Assembly (NCBI GenBank): GCA_029204225.1
Contig: CM055111.1
Location: 48,459,594 to 48,523,593, forward strand
DNA from: Diphasiastrum complanatum
Taxonomy: Eukaryota > Streptophyta > Lycopodiopsida > Lycopodiales > Lycopodiaceae
Direction of reading: 5' to 3'
Length of the DNA: 64,000 nucleotides
Position 1 is the first letter of the stretch. Each line of letters begins with the position of its first letter. The translations under genes were made by a program, and so were the position numbers. Shown one piece after another: positions 19,211-31,864 of the stretch. The notes under the pieces are model-generated. The model did not search any database. It saw only the letters and a program-made list of their open reading frames with translations, and was not told the origin of the DNA.

Positions 19211-19408
19211 GTGATTCAAGATTGGAAGAAAAACAAAATAGTTTTTGGCAACAGAGACACAAGAATCTCTGTCGATGCCACCGGGAAGATAATGCCTGCA
19301 CGAATTGAAGACGATTGGTCTTCAACTACTTATGATGACCCTGACAATATCGATTCATCCATAAGTTCATTACATGTATTAACACTCCCATCCTGTCTTT
19401 GTACATGA
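19211..19408 (+). pseudogene. Possible gypsy protease-region relic
   Basis: The frame reads VIQDWKKNKIVFGNRDTRIS followed by a Ser/Asp-rich tail. The IQDW..K segment resembles the sequence that follows the protease in some plant gypsy elements. The homology is weak and the frame short. Confidence 0.2.
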
Positions 19409-19424
19409 TAGATGCACTCCCTAT

Positions 19425-20039
19425 TGTTGAAATATTGGAAAAATCTATCTAATGTTGTAAGTAGGGGTCCTAAAAATGCCAAAGATCAATTGAGCTCTTT
19501 TGGCTTAGTAAAGACTCATCTTAGAATAAAATATTCAAGGTAGGTAGAAGTAGAAACTCGAGCTACCATAGGAATTGCCATTTGTACTTTGCATGCCACA
19601 TTTAATGCATGAAAATACTAGGTGGCACAATTAGACATATTGAGGTGGCTTGAATAAGACTAGATAGCTTGAGAGGTGGATTCATAACTCCAATTCAACT
19701 CAAAGTAGGAGGAGAGTCCATGGATCTATATATATGTGATGTACTCTCATTGAGAAGATGATGATTTTTGTGTGTAATGCAAATTTGGAGACTAAGCTCT
19801 TTGTGCCCTCTCTCTCTACTCGAGTTTGTACATTCATATTCTCTCTCTAGCCGAGTTGAGGCATTTATTGTACTTAGTTTCATATTTTGCTAATAGATCT
19901 TGCTTGTAACACAATAATATTTCTTGTATGATCAGCTTTCCTATTGTCAATCAATGCTAGTTTGATCTTTATGGTATTATTGGGCTTAGGAGATCAAAAG
20001 TACATGTGTAGGGCATCCCACACGTGTGAATTTATCACA
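19425..20039 (+). repeat. Probable LTR (615 bp) abutting truncated gypsy RT
   Basis: It starts TGTTGAAATATTGG and ends TTTATCACA. Its 3' third (GGAGATCAAAAGTAC ... CCACACGTGTGA) resembles the end of the 737-bp copia LTR at 39691-40427. No primer site follows, and the flanking 5-mers do not match, so it is a solo or 3' LTR in a rearranged setting. Confidence 0.4.
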
Positions 20040-21915
20040 TGATGCTCATGAACAATGTCTTGCGAGACTATAAGGGCAAGTTTCTCGTCAATTTTATTGA
20101 CGATATATTGGTTTTTAGTAAAGCGGTTGAGGAGCATGAGATTCATCTCAAGACCATTTTGGGAAAGTTACAAGCTTTTGTCTTGTATGCCAATGCTCAG
20201 AAGACAGAGTTATGTAAAATTCGTGTCGAGTATTTGGGTCACGTAGTGACAGTTGAGGGTATTTCGATTGACCCAGCCAAGGTGGCTGTGGTTAAGAAGT
20301 GGCCGAGGCCTGCTGATATATGCCAATTACAGTCTTTCTTAGGTTTTTGTAAGTTCTACCGGCGGTTTGTTAGGAATTATTCCTAGATAGCTGCTCCTTT
20401 AACAGACTAGTTAAGGAAAAACAACACTGTGGTTCGATGGGATGCTGAAGCTCAGCAACGTTTTGAGAACTTGAAGGAGTCTATGGCCACGGCTCCAGTT
20501 CTCAAGATTGTGGATACCCAGAAATCTTTTGACCTAGAGACGGATGCAAGTGGCATTGTCGTAGGTGCAATGTTGAGCCAAGAGGGTAGACCAGTAGCCT
20601 TTGAGAGTAAGAAGTTGACACCAGCTCAACAGAGATATCCTACACACGAGCAAGAGCTGTATGCAATTATACATGCGCAGGTGTGGAGACATTATTTATG
20701 CACCGAGTTTTATGTGAACATAGATCATCATACTTTAAGGTATTTTTGCACTCAGCCAGATTTGAAGGGCCGCCAAGCTTGGTGGGCCGAGCTGATGCAT
20801 GAATTTCATTTGGAAATTTGGTTCCGATGAGAGAAGGAAAATGTGGTCGCTAATGCACTATCGTTGGTACTGCATCAGATGAGCCTTGCCTATAGTTGAC
20901 AGTGATCTCATGGAAGATCAAGAGGGCTCAACAAAAGGACCCACATTGTCAATGTGTGTAGCCTATGCATGCAAGTTAGTCGACCAAGCAGAAGAGTCAG
21001 CCTCGCCTGTCGCTTCCATAGAGGAACACACTAGTACTTATTTGACATACACCGTGAAGGAAGGTATGTAGTTGAGAAAACGGAAAAGTATTCGTGCCAG
21101 ATGTGAAGGATCTTCATCGTAAGATACTTCATGAATGCCATGTTAGTCCCTGCGCAGGGCACCCTGGTATTGATAAGACCAGTGAGCTTTTGAGAAGGCA
21201 TTATTTCTGGCCACGATTGTAGTGGGATGTAAGAGAGTACGTCCAACGTTGCACGGCTTGTCAAGTGAATAAGGCCAAGAGAGTAAGTCCTCCGGGCTTG
21301 CTACATCCACTTGAGATACCTACAAGAAGGTGAGAAAGCATCTCTATGGATTTTATTGTTGGGCTACCCAAGACCCAGAATGGATTCAATTCCGTTATGG
21401 TAGTGGTAGACAGGTTTTTCAAGATGGCTCATTTCATCGCAACGACCAAGGAGGTCACAGCTCTGCAAGTGGTTGAGTTGTTTATTCAGAATATTGTTAG
21501 GTTACATGGTCTCTTGAAGTCCATAGTTTCTGACAGGGATCCCAAGTTTACGGGAAATTTCTGGATTGAGATGTTCGCCAAGCTGGGAACACAGTTGCGG
21601 ATGAGTAGCTATGAGCATCCTCAGATGGAGGGTCAGGTAGAGCGAGTGAATCAGATCTTGGAAGATATGCTTAGGGCATATGTGTGTAGTATGCAAACAC
21701 TATTGGAGTTCACGTAAAATTTAAAGAGACATGCGTCCACTGGATTGAGTCCATTTGAGCTCAATTATGGTTTCAGGCAATCATAGAGATTCCACATAAG
21801 GTACCTAGTGCTGTAGAGTTTTTGGCTCAAATGCAACAAAAGCAAGAGTTGGCACGAGATAACTTGTCCAAAGTTGTAGCTAGGGCAGAGAGTTATGCAC
21901 TCAATAATGACTGTA
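20040..21915 (+). pseudogene. Decayed Ty3/gypsy pol (RT, RNase H, integrase)
   Basis: It starts mid-RT at MLMNNVLRDYKGKFLV with FIDDILVFS in place of the YVDD box. RNase H follows (LETDASGIVVGAMLSQEGR, HTLRYFCTQPDLKGR), then the integrase finger (CTACQVNKAKRVSP) and core (MDFIVGLPKTQNG, VSDRDPKFTGNFW, VERVNQILEDMLRAY), ending near LSPFELNYGFR. In-frame stops occur at about 20385, 20408, 20828, 21070 and 21715, with small indels. It is the same family as 29500-31800. Gag, protease and the RT N-terminus are absent. Confidence 0.85.
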
Positions 21916-21919
21916 AAAC

Positions 21920-22990
21920 ACCAATTTAAATTTGGAAAATGTACTAGATCAGTAGATATGATAAACTTCAAGCAAAATTTTTGAATTCTAGGTGAAAAAT
22001 CACATCAAATCGTCAAAAATCCATTGATTTCCATCAAATCCTATGGAGAAAGTCCATAATCAAGATCAGTAGGCTGAAATCAAACCAAATTCAGAGAAGC
22101 CACTTCTTTGGAGGTAAATTCCACCACCTAGAAGTACAAAGCATGGAGAAAATACCAAAAAGCAAGGAAAAAACAAGAAGCAACTCCAAGTTCTGATTGA
22201 TGCAAAGCCTTGCTTTGATACCACCATAAGAATTGCCAAGTGAAGATTCAACTAGATCCTATTGCATGCAACCAAAAGGACACCTGTGGAGAGAGGAGGG
22301 GATCCTAGCTTCATTGATCATAAAATCCAATAGGGAGATGGGCGAAATTCCATAGTATATATTCTCTCCCATGAGGAGAGAATATTTCTCTTCGGATTCC
22401 CATGCAACCTGAATAAGCAATTGACCTCATATTCTTGCATTATAGCAATCAAACACCATTCAAGTGCTCCTATGTCCAATTATAGGTCTAGGCCTATAAA
22501 GTACTACACAGGATACTATCCTAAGCATGCCAAACAAAGTAACAACAAAGAGAACGGGTGGTGGATAAACCAACCCAACCAAACCTAGATCGTACGGATC
22601 TAGCCCCCAAGCTATGGATCAATAACCGTCATGGAAGGAGGAATCACACTAGCAGCATGTAGCTACCAATCACAGAATCAAGCATACACTAGTGAGAGCC
22701 CAATAGGTATACTTATACCCTCCAAGGCCCATGCACCACTAGTAGTGCATTGTGACACCTCACTGGACAACTCTGCAACCTATCTAGGCCACGTCATCCA
22801 GTTTCCTAATGACTCGCTAAAAGACCCATACCAATTCCACCAACATGTGTTTAGACGTACAACCATTAATTATGACCATGTACACATAAGGGCCCCAATT
22901 CCCTTATATTCACAATTAACTTACGGGTTGTATGTCTATCGGTCTCTAGCATGGACACGCTATCCGAGACCATTCATGGGTATGACATTC
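21920..22990 (-). repeat. Gypsy LTR region on the minus strand, approximate ends
   Basis: Reading minus, a purine tract AAGGGGGGAAGAA (22988-23000) precedes TGTCATACCCATGAATGG at 22987, a typical start of a gypsy LTR. At 22208-22219 the minus strand carries TGGTATCAAAGC, a tRNA-iMet-like primer site. A primer site on one side and a purine tract on the other suggest an LTR with internal sequence on both sides. The LTR 3' edge is not clean. Confidence 0.35.
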
Positions 22991-22999
22991 TTCCCCCCT

Positions 23000-23460
23000 T
23001 ATTCAAGTTCTGTCCTCAGAACTTAAAACTGGGGAAGTTCCTCCTTAAGCTTCCTTCTTGTTTGTTGCCCGATTCTAGGAATGACATGGAATATTCTAAA
23101 AGTCGACAAAAGGCTCCTATAGTAAATCCAAATGCTACACGAATGTGGTAGAGAGTCGGAAGTATTAGGATCAGACAACCAGTTGACATTCTACGCATAT
23201 AAGTCCAACATTGGGCTAGAAAGTGCCATGTGCACTAATATTTAAATAAAATATTTTAAACTTAGCTTTTGCAAGTTCCTAAGTTAGAAAACACAGCTTG
23301 TACCCAAGAAACACAAAGTGATTTGGACGGTCAAGATTGTGATCTTGATGGAACTTTAGTAGCCAATGGGTGATGAGGAGGTTTCACTCTCACTCTTATA
23401 AAAAGGGACCATTTTTCTTGTATTTCCATCATTTGAGCTAGTAATAAAACTCTGTCCATT
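23000..23460. other. Stretch without recognisable gene
   Basis: There are short frames only. It may be the start of the LTR that ends at 23957. Confidence 0.3.
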
Positions 23461-23463
23461 TGT

Positions 23464-23579
<116 letters not shown>

Positions 23580-23958
23580 GGCTCTCCATCTCCCTCCATC
23601 TCTCTCTCTTTCTCCTTCTCCTTTCCCCATATCCTTCTCCTCTTTCTCTCTTCCCCCTCTCTTCCCATCTCCTTTTACTCTTCTTCCTTCACTCCCTCTC
23701 TCTCCCCTCTCTCTCTCCATTCTCCTCTCTTCTTCTTCTTCTCTTCCAACTCCCTCCTTGTGCATGATAGTAGTTTGGTAATGATGTGTGAATGTGTTTA
23801 AGATTTCTTGTGTTTTTTGCAAGCTTTGTACAATTTTCTAGAATGCTAGTTTAATGCAAGAAGCCATCTCCAAGGCTCCTAGTTGGATTGGACCCGACTC
23901 GCCATTGTACTACACACGACACCAAGCCACTTCCTTTAGGCGGAACTAGGCTTAACAT

Positions 23959-23976
23959 TGGCGCCGTTGCCGGGGA
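23959..23976 (+). other. Primer-binding site for tRNA-Asp (Tat/Athila-type gypsy)
   Basis: TGGCGCCGTTGCCGGGGA is complementary to the 3' end of plant tRNA-Asp (CCCCGGCAACGGCGCCA) and follows an LTR-like end CTTAACA at 23957. This primer is typical of the Tat/Athila branch of plant gypsy elements. The LTR upstream would include the (CT)n tract; its start was not found. Confidence 0.75.
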
Positions 23977-24080
23977 GCCAAATGGCTCTTCCTCTCACTA
24001 TTCTAGCTTTTTGGGCGTTTCTCTACTCTCCATTTTATGCTCACTATTGTTGATGTTTTGCTGTCCACCAGTCTGTCTCT

Positions 24081-24566
24081 GTGCATAACTTTGGAAATCT
24101 CCATACACTTCCAAAAATGCCATCTTAGTTTGCCCTCCTCACTGAAGACTTTCCTAATCTTGCTCTATGACATATCCAAGGGGAAAACCTAGATCATAAC
24201 AACTCAAAAAATTATTGCATTTTGAAAACTGGCACTTAAACTAATTTGCAGAGTTACTGTGTGTGACAATTTCTCGCCAATTTTTGTGCATAGCTTTGGA
24301 AATTTCCCTACACTTTCAAAAATGCCATCTTAGTTCACCGTCTTAACTGAAGACTCTCCTAATCTTGCTCTATCACATATCTAAGGAGAAAACCTAGATC
24401 ATAATAGCTCAAAAAGTTATTGCATTCTGAAAGCTGGCACTTATACTAATTTGCAGAGTTAGTGTCTATGACAATTTCTTGCCAGTTTTTGTGCATAGCT
24501 TTGGAAATTTCCCTACACTTCCAAAGATGCCATCTTAGTTCGCCCTCTTCACTGAAGATTCTCCTC
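24081..24566 (+). repeat. 205-bp tandem repeat, about 2.4 copies
   Basis: Units begin GTGCATAACTTTGGAAAT at 24081, 24286 and 24491, each followed by TGCCATCTTAGTT and CTGAAGA, with the third cut short near 24566. It lies in the leader downstream of the tRNA-Asp primer site. Confidence 0.85.
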
Positions 24567-24667
24567 CTTCAAATCAAATAACAAATCACTCTTCACATAG
24601 ATATCCAAAAGTCCGTGGCCAAGACAAATTGGCAACAATTGCAAGTAAATCTGTCTGTTTCTCCACA

Positions 24668-24841
24668 GAGCTTGAAATCTAAGAAAGCTTCTTAATCCCA
24701 CATAAAAGCTATCAAACTTCGAAAAGAGCTTGAAATCTAAGAAAGGTTCTAAATCTCACATAAAAGCTACCGAACTTGGAAAAGAGCTTGAAATCCAAGG
24801 AAGCTTCTAAACCGCACATAAAAGCTACTGTTCTTGAAAAC
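24668..24841 (+). repeat. 58-bp tandem repeat, three copies
   Basis: Units start GAGCTTGAAATCTAAG at 24668, 24726 and 24784 and contain CACATAAAAGCTA. Point differences separate the copies. Confidence 0.85.
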
Positions 24842-24849
24842 TAACTTCG

Positions 24850-26900
24850 GCCATGTATCTAAACTCAAATCGACAAGAAAAGAGAGTCGAACCATGTAGA
24901 AACCTCTGGAAACCCGCTTCAATCCAAATTCAAATATGCAATTATAGAGTTGAACAAGTTAGAAACCACTGGAGCAAGACACAATCTTGATTTCTTGTTA
25001 TATGGACATTCAAAAGAAGTGCCATCTCCAACTGCCAAAAACACATACATGCCATGCTCTCACTCAATGTTCAGCTTGAGATGGCCTAATCTGAGATGAC
25101 GAAATTTTCAAGTGAGAAATCAAACCGAATGAAACGCTATGTCAAGTAAACCAAACATTAAAGCCATGCTTGCATGAACAAGCCACACATAGATCTAAGA
25201 TAGAATATGTAAGAGAGTACAACTATTCAAAATGGGAACAACAAAGTTTTGAGAATGTGTAACACGACCCAGACCAGCTTCCATGACCCAATACATCCAT
25301 TTGATGGACCCAACATTCGAGGAGGAAAAATCGTGAAAGAAGCACAAATAGATTTTACTTATCTTCCAGAGATATTTCTACAACGATCTTTACAAGATTG
25401 CTTGGTTAGATGTCTTGCTAGAATTACTATAACTGATGAGCAAGCCTAAAAAGGTATCATAATCCAGACTGCATCGAAATAAACACATACTTCAACCTTG
25501 CCAGAACAAGCTGTGACGAAAACCCGGATCCAGAAAGAGTTGGGCCATCTATTCCTTCGAATGCTTCTTTTAGAGAATAATACTGCAATCCAAGAACTTC
25601 AGCTAAAGCTAAGAGCACTACCCGTACCAAGCTGAAAACTTGTCTTCCATACTTAGTGACAACTTCCTTGATTGTCCATACATCACCACTGCATTAGGAG
25701 GTGGCCACAGTGGCATCCTATGCCTCCACTCAAAGGTAAGGTTGCAGATACAACCAGAGAGCCAACAACCAACGAAAACACATAGATATGCCATTTAGTA
25801 AAAGACCCTCCTGGTAAAAGAAACATGCAAAGACCCATGGTAAAAGACTTGTGCAATACATGCACATGGGCCATCTGTCAAACCTGCAGCCTGCCTCAGA
25901 CTGAAAAGAAAATGATCTCTACACAAGAAACTGCAATATTTTTGTTCCATGCCATGCCAACACATGGGTGCTTTAAGTTTCAGAAAACCTGAAAACTACT
26001 CTTGGCTGAAATGGAAACCAGCAATTCTCCTACAAAGATGAGTAAGCACAATTGGGTATGCACAATGATACTTGACTGTAGCGCAGGCATTCCAAAGGGA
26101 GCCGAGAACCATGACTTAGCTTCCCAGCCTTCAACTCTTGCCATCCAAACCCACTTGACATACAAGCAGCCAACTTGCCAACAACGATTAGACTTAACCA
26201 ACTTGAAGTTCCGAAAACCAACATTGAGATCCAACCTGGCGCCATGCCAGATCGGGGTCCCGATGTGGGTGACTTCCCTCCAAGCAAGCCGCCCGACACA
26301 CATCAAACTTAACCAACTCGAAGCTTTGTTACAAACGAGTAACATCCATTCCAAGCAAGCGGTCTAACTTACATCAGACTTAACCAACTGAAAGCTTCGT
26401 CACGAGCGCTGGAAGCCAACCTGGCGCCACGCCAGACTAGACAGCCATAAACAGGTAACTTCCACCCAAGCAAGCCATCCAACTCAGCCGACAAGTTAGA
26501 GCCTGTTCCCCAAGAGCTTAACCCATTCACGTTCATGCAAGGAACACTCAGAACCACAAGCCGCGACAGATATGGAGACAACGAGTTCCTGGACCGAATG
26601 GTCCCGGCCCTCATACCGTTGGCGCCATGGACCGAATGGTCCCGACGGCATACCGTTGGCGTTTCGGGATACAACCCTCAGCTATGTGCCAACTTAAAAA
26701 TTTTGAAGCGACCTTACAACTGGCGCTTTTACCGAACATTGAAACCCAGAAGGTAATCAGAGTCAGTTTGAGAAAAATCCCATTTTATTGATAACTCTGA
26801 GAAGGTTACATTTCAAGTGTGTGACCGACCCTAGTCTCCGGGGCGCTAGCATGCCAAGGCGAGAGCCATGACAACATTCCAGCAAGGGAGGCTGAGACTT
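24850..26900. other. Probable non-coding part of the Tat/Athila-like relic
   Basis: No gag or pol was recognised. Near 26180-26500 the block CTTAACCAACT..GAAG / CCAACCTGGCGCCA..CCAG / CCAAGCAAGC recurs two to three times in diverged form. A short frame at 25249-25449 has no known match. Confidence 0.3.
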
Positions 26901-27064
26901 GGTTGGAGCTCGCCCTGAGTCGCAACCTGCACTCCCCTATAGTATTGGTGGGATTCGGCACCCCCCCCTCATACCAAGCACTCTACCCAGGCTGGTAAAG
27001 CACGTTCTAAGATTTTCTCTTTCTAGAAAATCATTTTCTCTCTCTAGATTTTATTGATCCCCAG

Positions 27065-27287
27065 GCTTCCTTTAATCATGCCTAGATCGTGTGAGGTGAT
27101 TGCACATCGATCTGAGCTCTCTGGACTTCGCTAGAACCGATCAAAGATTTTCAGCCATAGGAACTTGGCGCCGGCTGGATTCTGGTCATAGTGGCGCCGA
27201 GAGTGGCACCGGGAGCAACAGGGGCGCTGCTGGCGCCGGGGACAATGCTGGCACCGGAAGTAAAGCTTATGAAGATAGCTTTACAAC
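27065..27287 (+). repeat. GGCGCC-rich LTR piece, plus orientation
   Basis: It runs from ATGCCTAGATCGTGTGAGG to AGATAGCTTTACAACA. GGCGCC or near versions occur repeatedly between 27165 and 27255. It is the reverse complement of 32818-33035. Confidence 0.75.
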
Positions 27288-27299
27288 ATCCACCCCACC

Positions 27300-29390
27300 T
27301 TTATAAAATCTGATGTCCTCATCAGATGTCAGATTAAAGTAAAGGTGTCTCCCAATTAAAATAACTATACATTTAAACTACTTGGCACAGTACTCAATTT
27401 ACTGGCCACTTTTTATTAACATTGAAGCTGGCACACCACAAGTCAGAGGCTCAGCTCTTTCTACTGAAAAATTACATAACTTGAAAATATCTCTTTGTCT
27501 GAGAAAAGCGTAGATTTGATATCGCTTTCGTAAAACCCAAGAACCTTATTAACTGGTGACAGAGGCCTTTCTTTGAAATGTTCGCCTCTGTCGCTTTTGA
27601 CTTTCGACTTTGGAACTCCTTTGAGCTCCTGATTTGTCCTTGACGCATTTTGTGTTGAGCTCTCTGAGCTCCAGATTTGATCAGTTCCGCACAGGTATCA
27701 AGGCTCCCTGAGCCAAAGGATTTATCGTTTGATTGCCCACTTTATGGTCCACTCCGTGCCTTGTTGCTTATGCACGTTGATTTCTCTCCTTGTCCCAGCT
27801 TGATCTTGATACTTTTCCATCTTGGCTCTTTAAGGTAGGCAAAGATTGAGTACTCTGCAATGCACCTCTCACTCAGCTTGAAGTAGCTCTTTGAATCAGC
27901 CCAAATGTAACCATCGACCTCGTGGAAAGCCAAAGGGTCACACCAGTTTGATCCGCATACGAACTATCTCTTCGCGTTTGTTTGAAGCACCATGTCCGTC
28001 GCGCAAAGCTTGACTTTCACAATTCCATCACTGGTTAGTTGCCTCACAGTCAAAACAAGAAGTGTACATCGAGCTTGGCTTCAAGTAGCTCTCTTTGAAT
28101 CAGACACATGCACCCAGAGTTTGCACTAGTCCAATCTCAACGCGAAGTGTCCCTTAGCGTCCGTTCGAAATACCAAGTCTCTCATGCAAGACTCAACTTT
28201 CACAGTTCCTTCATTGATCAGCTGCCTTACACATAACACAAGCCAACATACTCATATGTTTCCTCATCATTGCTGGTCCAGAGAAAGCCTATAACAAGCT
28301 TTCCTTTCCACAACAAAAACTTGTCAACTTATTAGGTCCAAAGTTCGCCAGTCTCCTCGTGTGAGTATGGCTAGGTCACCTTGAATTTGCCCCTGTTTTG
28401 ATCAACTTTCATTCAAAATTTGCCCCAAGAGAGGTGTGTGTGATAGTTCCCCTCCACTTATAAAATCAGCTGATCGGACTTAGAGTAGAGTTCTTCGGAC
28501 AAGGAGCCTTTCCAACACTTTGCTTCCCATCTGCTAGGATTATGGCTCGATCCAACTTGTTGCCAATCTCTGAAGAGGATCCACACTTAAGTTTGGTAGA
28601 CACATGTGCATGGGGGAGAAAAAGTAGGTTTGCCACCTAGCATAACATGCATGCATGAGCATTAGGGACACTTGGCAATAGCATGTTAATGATTGTACAT
28701 ACCATATTCTACTTATTGGAGACTCCACGAGTTGGAGGTATGTGAGATTTGGGAATCATCCTTCTTCTTCATCAATATATCTTCTTGATCTGAATTTTTG
28801 TAGGTGGTCGGATTTGGATCTGATTTGATTTTGGTTGTTTCTTCCTCTTTTCTCATCCAATTTCGATGAGGTCAGTTGCAATATGATCCTTGGAGGAGGG
28901 CACTACTAGTCAGATCATTCCCATTTCAAATTTGGAGCAAATCTGAGCCAAGACAGCAAATAACCATTTGTAGGAGGGCGCTGGTTCTGATTTGTTCAAT
29001 CATTCATTTCTCTCAATTGAATTGACAGATTCAGGTGAAATCAAAGGCATAAGTCATCTATTACATAGGCGCTATCAACAGAAGCAACTAGAAGTCAATC
29101 TGATTTTGTTTTTTCAGATTTGATGCTTTCAATTGTAGTGGCCAGAAAATAGAAACTTTCTTTCCCTCAATTCATCTAAGAGACAAAGAGTAGAATTCAA
29201 GTGGATTGAATTTGGATCAAACTTATAATCCATAGCTTGCTGAGTTTTTCTATTCCAAGCTTGCATGAAAGTTGCATGTAAGCGGCAGCATGTTATAGTT
29301 TTTTTTTATGCATGTATATAAAGTTACACATGAGGGTATGTCTCATGTCTTAAAGGGGGGAGTGACCATTTGTTGAAAGTCCTCTTGTTA
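27300..29390. other. 2 kb without recognisable gene
   Basis: A diverged duplication of about 180 bp is visible (GACTTTCACAATTCCATCA near 28010 and CAACTTTCACAGTTCCTTCA near 28190). Otherwise there are only short frames. Confidence 0.35.
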
Positions 29391-29479
29391 CCTGTATGCA
29401 AATAAAGAGAATGGAGATTCAGTATTTGTGGTTGTGTTATGTGAATGTTGATTCCAGTTTTGATTCTTGTTTTTGTAAT

Positions 29480-31860
29480 AATCAGCTAAGCGCACTTGCT
29501 AATGAACCACAAGAAACTTCATTTACATCTGCATTCCCTAGTGCACATGTTGTTTCATTACAGCCAAGATGTGACCCAACAAGTGAGTTGGAGAAGTCCA
29601 TTCGCACTCAGTTTAAAAACGTGCTAATTAGTAATATGCCAGAGGGATTGCCGTCTAGACGAAACATGGAGCTCCATATTGAGCTCGTTTCAAGGGCAAG
29701 TCCGGTATGTAGGCCTCCTTATTGAATGAGCCTAAAAGAAGAAGAGGAAGTCAAAAAGATGTTGGAGGAGTATTTCAAGCTGGGGTACGTCCGTCCTAGT
29801 TATTCACCTTTCGCCTCTCCTATTTTGTTAAGTTTTTGCAAGTTCTACCAGCAGTTCATTAGGAACTATTCTAGGGTAGCTGCTCCTTTGATGGACCAGT
29901 TACGAAAAAACAACATTGTAGTTCGGTGGGTTGCTGAAGCTTAGCACAGGTTTGAGAACTTGATGGAGGCGCTGGCCACGGCTCCAGTTCTCAAGATTGC
30001 TGATACCCAGAAACCATTTGACCTAGAGACGGATGCAAGTGGCATTGTCGTAGGTGTAGTGTTGAGCCAAGATGGTAGATCTGCACAAGAGCAAAAGCTG
30101 TATGCGAGACATGCGCTCAAGGTATGGAGACATTATTTATACGGTGCCGAGTTTTATGTGTACACAGATCATCATACCTTAAAGTATTTTTGCACTCAGC
30201 CAGATTTGAAAGGCCGCCAAGCTCGGTGGGCCGAGCTGATGTAGAAATTTCGTTTGGAAATTCCGAAAAGGGAAGGAAAATGTGGTCGCTGATGCACTGT
30301 CGTAGGTATTGCATCAGATGAGCCTTGCCTGTAGTTGACAAGAGGAGATTAAGAGGGCTCAGCAAAAGGATCCACATTGTCAGCGTGTGTGGCCTATGCA
30401 TGCAAGTTAGTTGACCAAGCGGAAGAGTCAACCTCACCTGTCGCTTCCGTAGAGGCACACACCAGTACTTATTTGACATACACCGTGAAGGAAGGTATGT
30501 TGTTGAGAAACGGAAAAATATTCATGCCAGACATGAAGGATCTGCACCGTAAGACACTTCATGAATGCCATGATAGTCCCTACGCAAGGCACCCTGGTAT
30601 TGATGAGATCAGTGAGCTTATAAGAAGGCATTATTTCTGGCCATGACTGCAGCGAGACATAAGAGAGTATGTCCAGCGTTGCATGGCTTGTCAAGTGAAC
30701 AAGGTCAAGAGAGTAAGTCCTTTGGGCTTGCTACATCCACTGGAGATACCTACAGGAAGGTGGGAAAGCATCTTTATGGATTTTATTGTTGGTCTACCAA
30801 GGACCCAAGCGAGGTTGAACTACATTAAGGTAGTGGTAGACAGGTTTTCCAAGATGGCCCATTTCATCGCAACAACCAAGAGGGTCATAGCCCACAAGTA
30901 GCCGAGTTGTTCATCCAGAATGTGGTCAGGTTACATGGACTTTCAAAGTCCAGTGTGTCTGATAGGGATCCTGGGGTTACGGGTAATTTCTGGATAGAAG
31001 TGTTCACCAAGCTGGGAACACAATTGTGGATTAGTAGTCCGGAGCATTCTTAGAGGAGTGGCCAGACAGAGGGGGGTCAATTAGATCTTGGAAGACAACT
31101 TTCTGCATATGTTAGTGGTGCATAGATAGCCTAGGTGAAGCATTCACGCTAAGTAGAGTTTGTGTATAACGATAAGAGACATGCGTCCATAGGATTGAGC
31201 CCTTTTGAGCTCAACTATGGTTATAGGCCAGCTAGCCCAGCTACCATAGGAATTTCGTGAATGATGCCTTGCGCTGTGGAGTTTTTAACTCAGAGACAAC
31301 AAAGCTTAGAGACGGCATGAGCTAACTTGTCTCAGGCAGTGGCCAGGGCAGTGAGTTATGTTTGTGAGGACCGTACCTATCGGGAATTTGAGATAGGAGA
31401 TTGGGCATATTTACTAGTCCCTTCTAAGTCGAAGGTACTACGCACAAGAAAGTGTGCCAAGATTTCTTGACAATGACCAATCGTCTGGCCAAGGTGATAT
31501 TACTTGTAAGGATTACAATAATATGGCAAGAAAATCAAGAGGGAGATGCATCCAGTATCCCTTGTTAGCAAACTCAACCGAGGTTTTGCATGATGGCGAT
31601 AACTTGGTAGAAGTTCTTGTGTCTCTGGAGGAGACAGACACTACAGGTTATGGGCCAAAAAGAGTTCTAGATCGGAGGGAGTGACGATTGCAGAATTGTC
31701 TCCTCCAAGAGTAGCTAGTGACTTGGAAAGGGCTTCCATTGTCAAATGCTACCTGGGAGACATGATAGTGGTTGCAGAAGTCTCACCCAAAGTTTTTCAT
31801 CGAGGACTGATGACTTGTCAGAGGAGGGAAGGATTGTTAGAGCTGGCTCTATCATGACCT
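29480..31860 (+). pseudogene. Decayed Ty3/gypsy pol with RT core deleted, chromodomain at end
   Basis: RT N-terminus reads EGLPSRRNMELHIELVSRAS and KKMLEEYFKLGYVRPSYSPF. At about 29830 it jumps from SPFASPILL to FCKFYQQFIRNYSR, removing the RT palm. RNase H (LETDASGIVVGVVL, YGAEFYVYTDHHTLKYF), integrase finger (GIDEISELIRRHYFW, CQVNKVKRVSP) and core (MDFIVGLPRTQA) follow, with many stops and frameshifts. Near 31690-31760 a chromodomain relic reads LVTWKGLPLSNATWET after a TAG. It is in the same family and orientation as 20040-21915. Confidence 0.82.
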
Positions 31861-31864
31861 CGGC

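Noticed and set aside
25249-25449. Frame with LPEIFLQRSLQDCLVRCLAR considered as a conserved gene
   Set aside because: I could not link it to any family, and the surroundings are repeat relic; kept only as a note.
27742-27933. Minus-strand frame MAFHEVDGYIWADSK considered as a gene
   Set aside because: Short, no domain, no splice or regulatory support.
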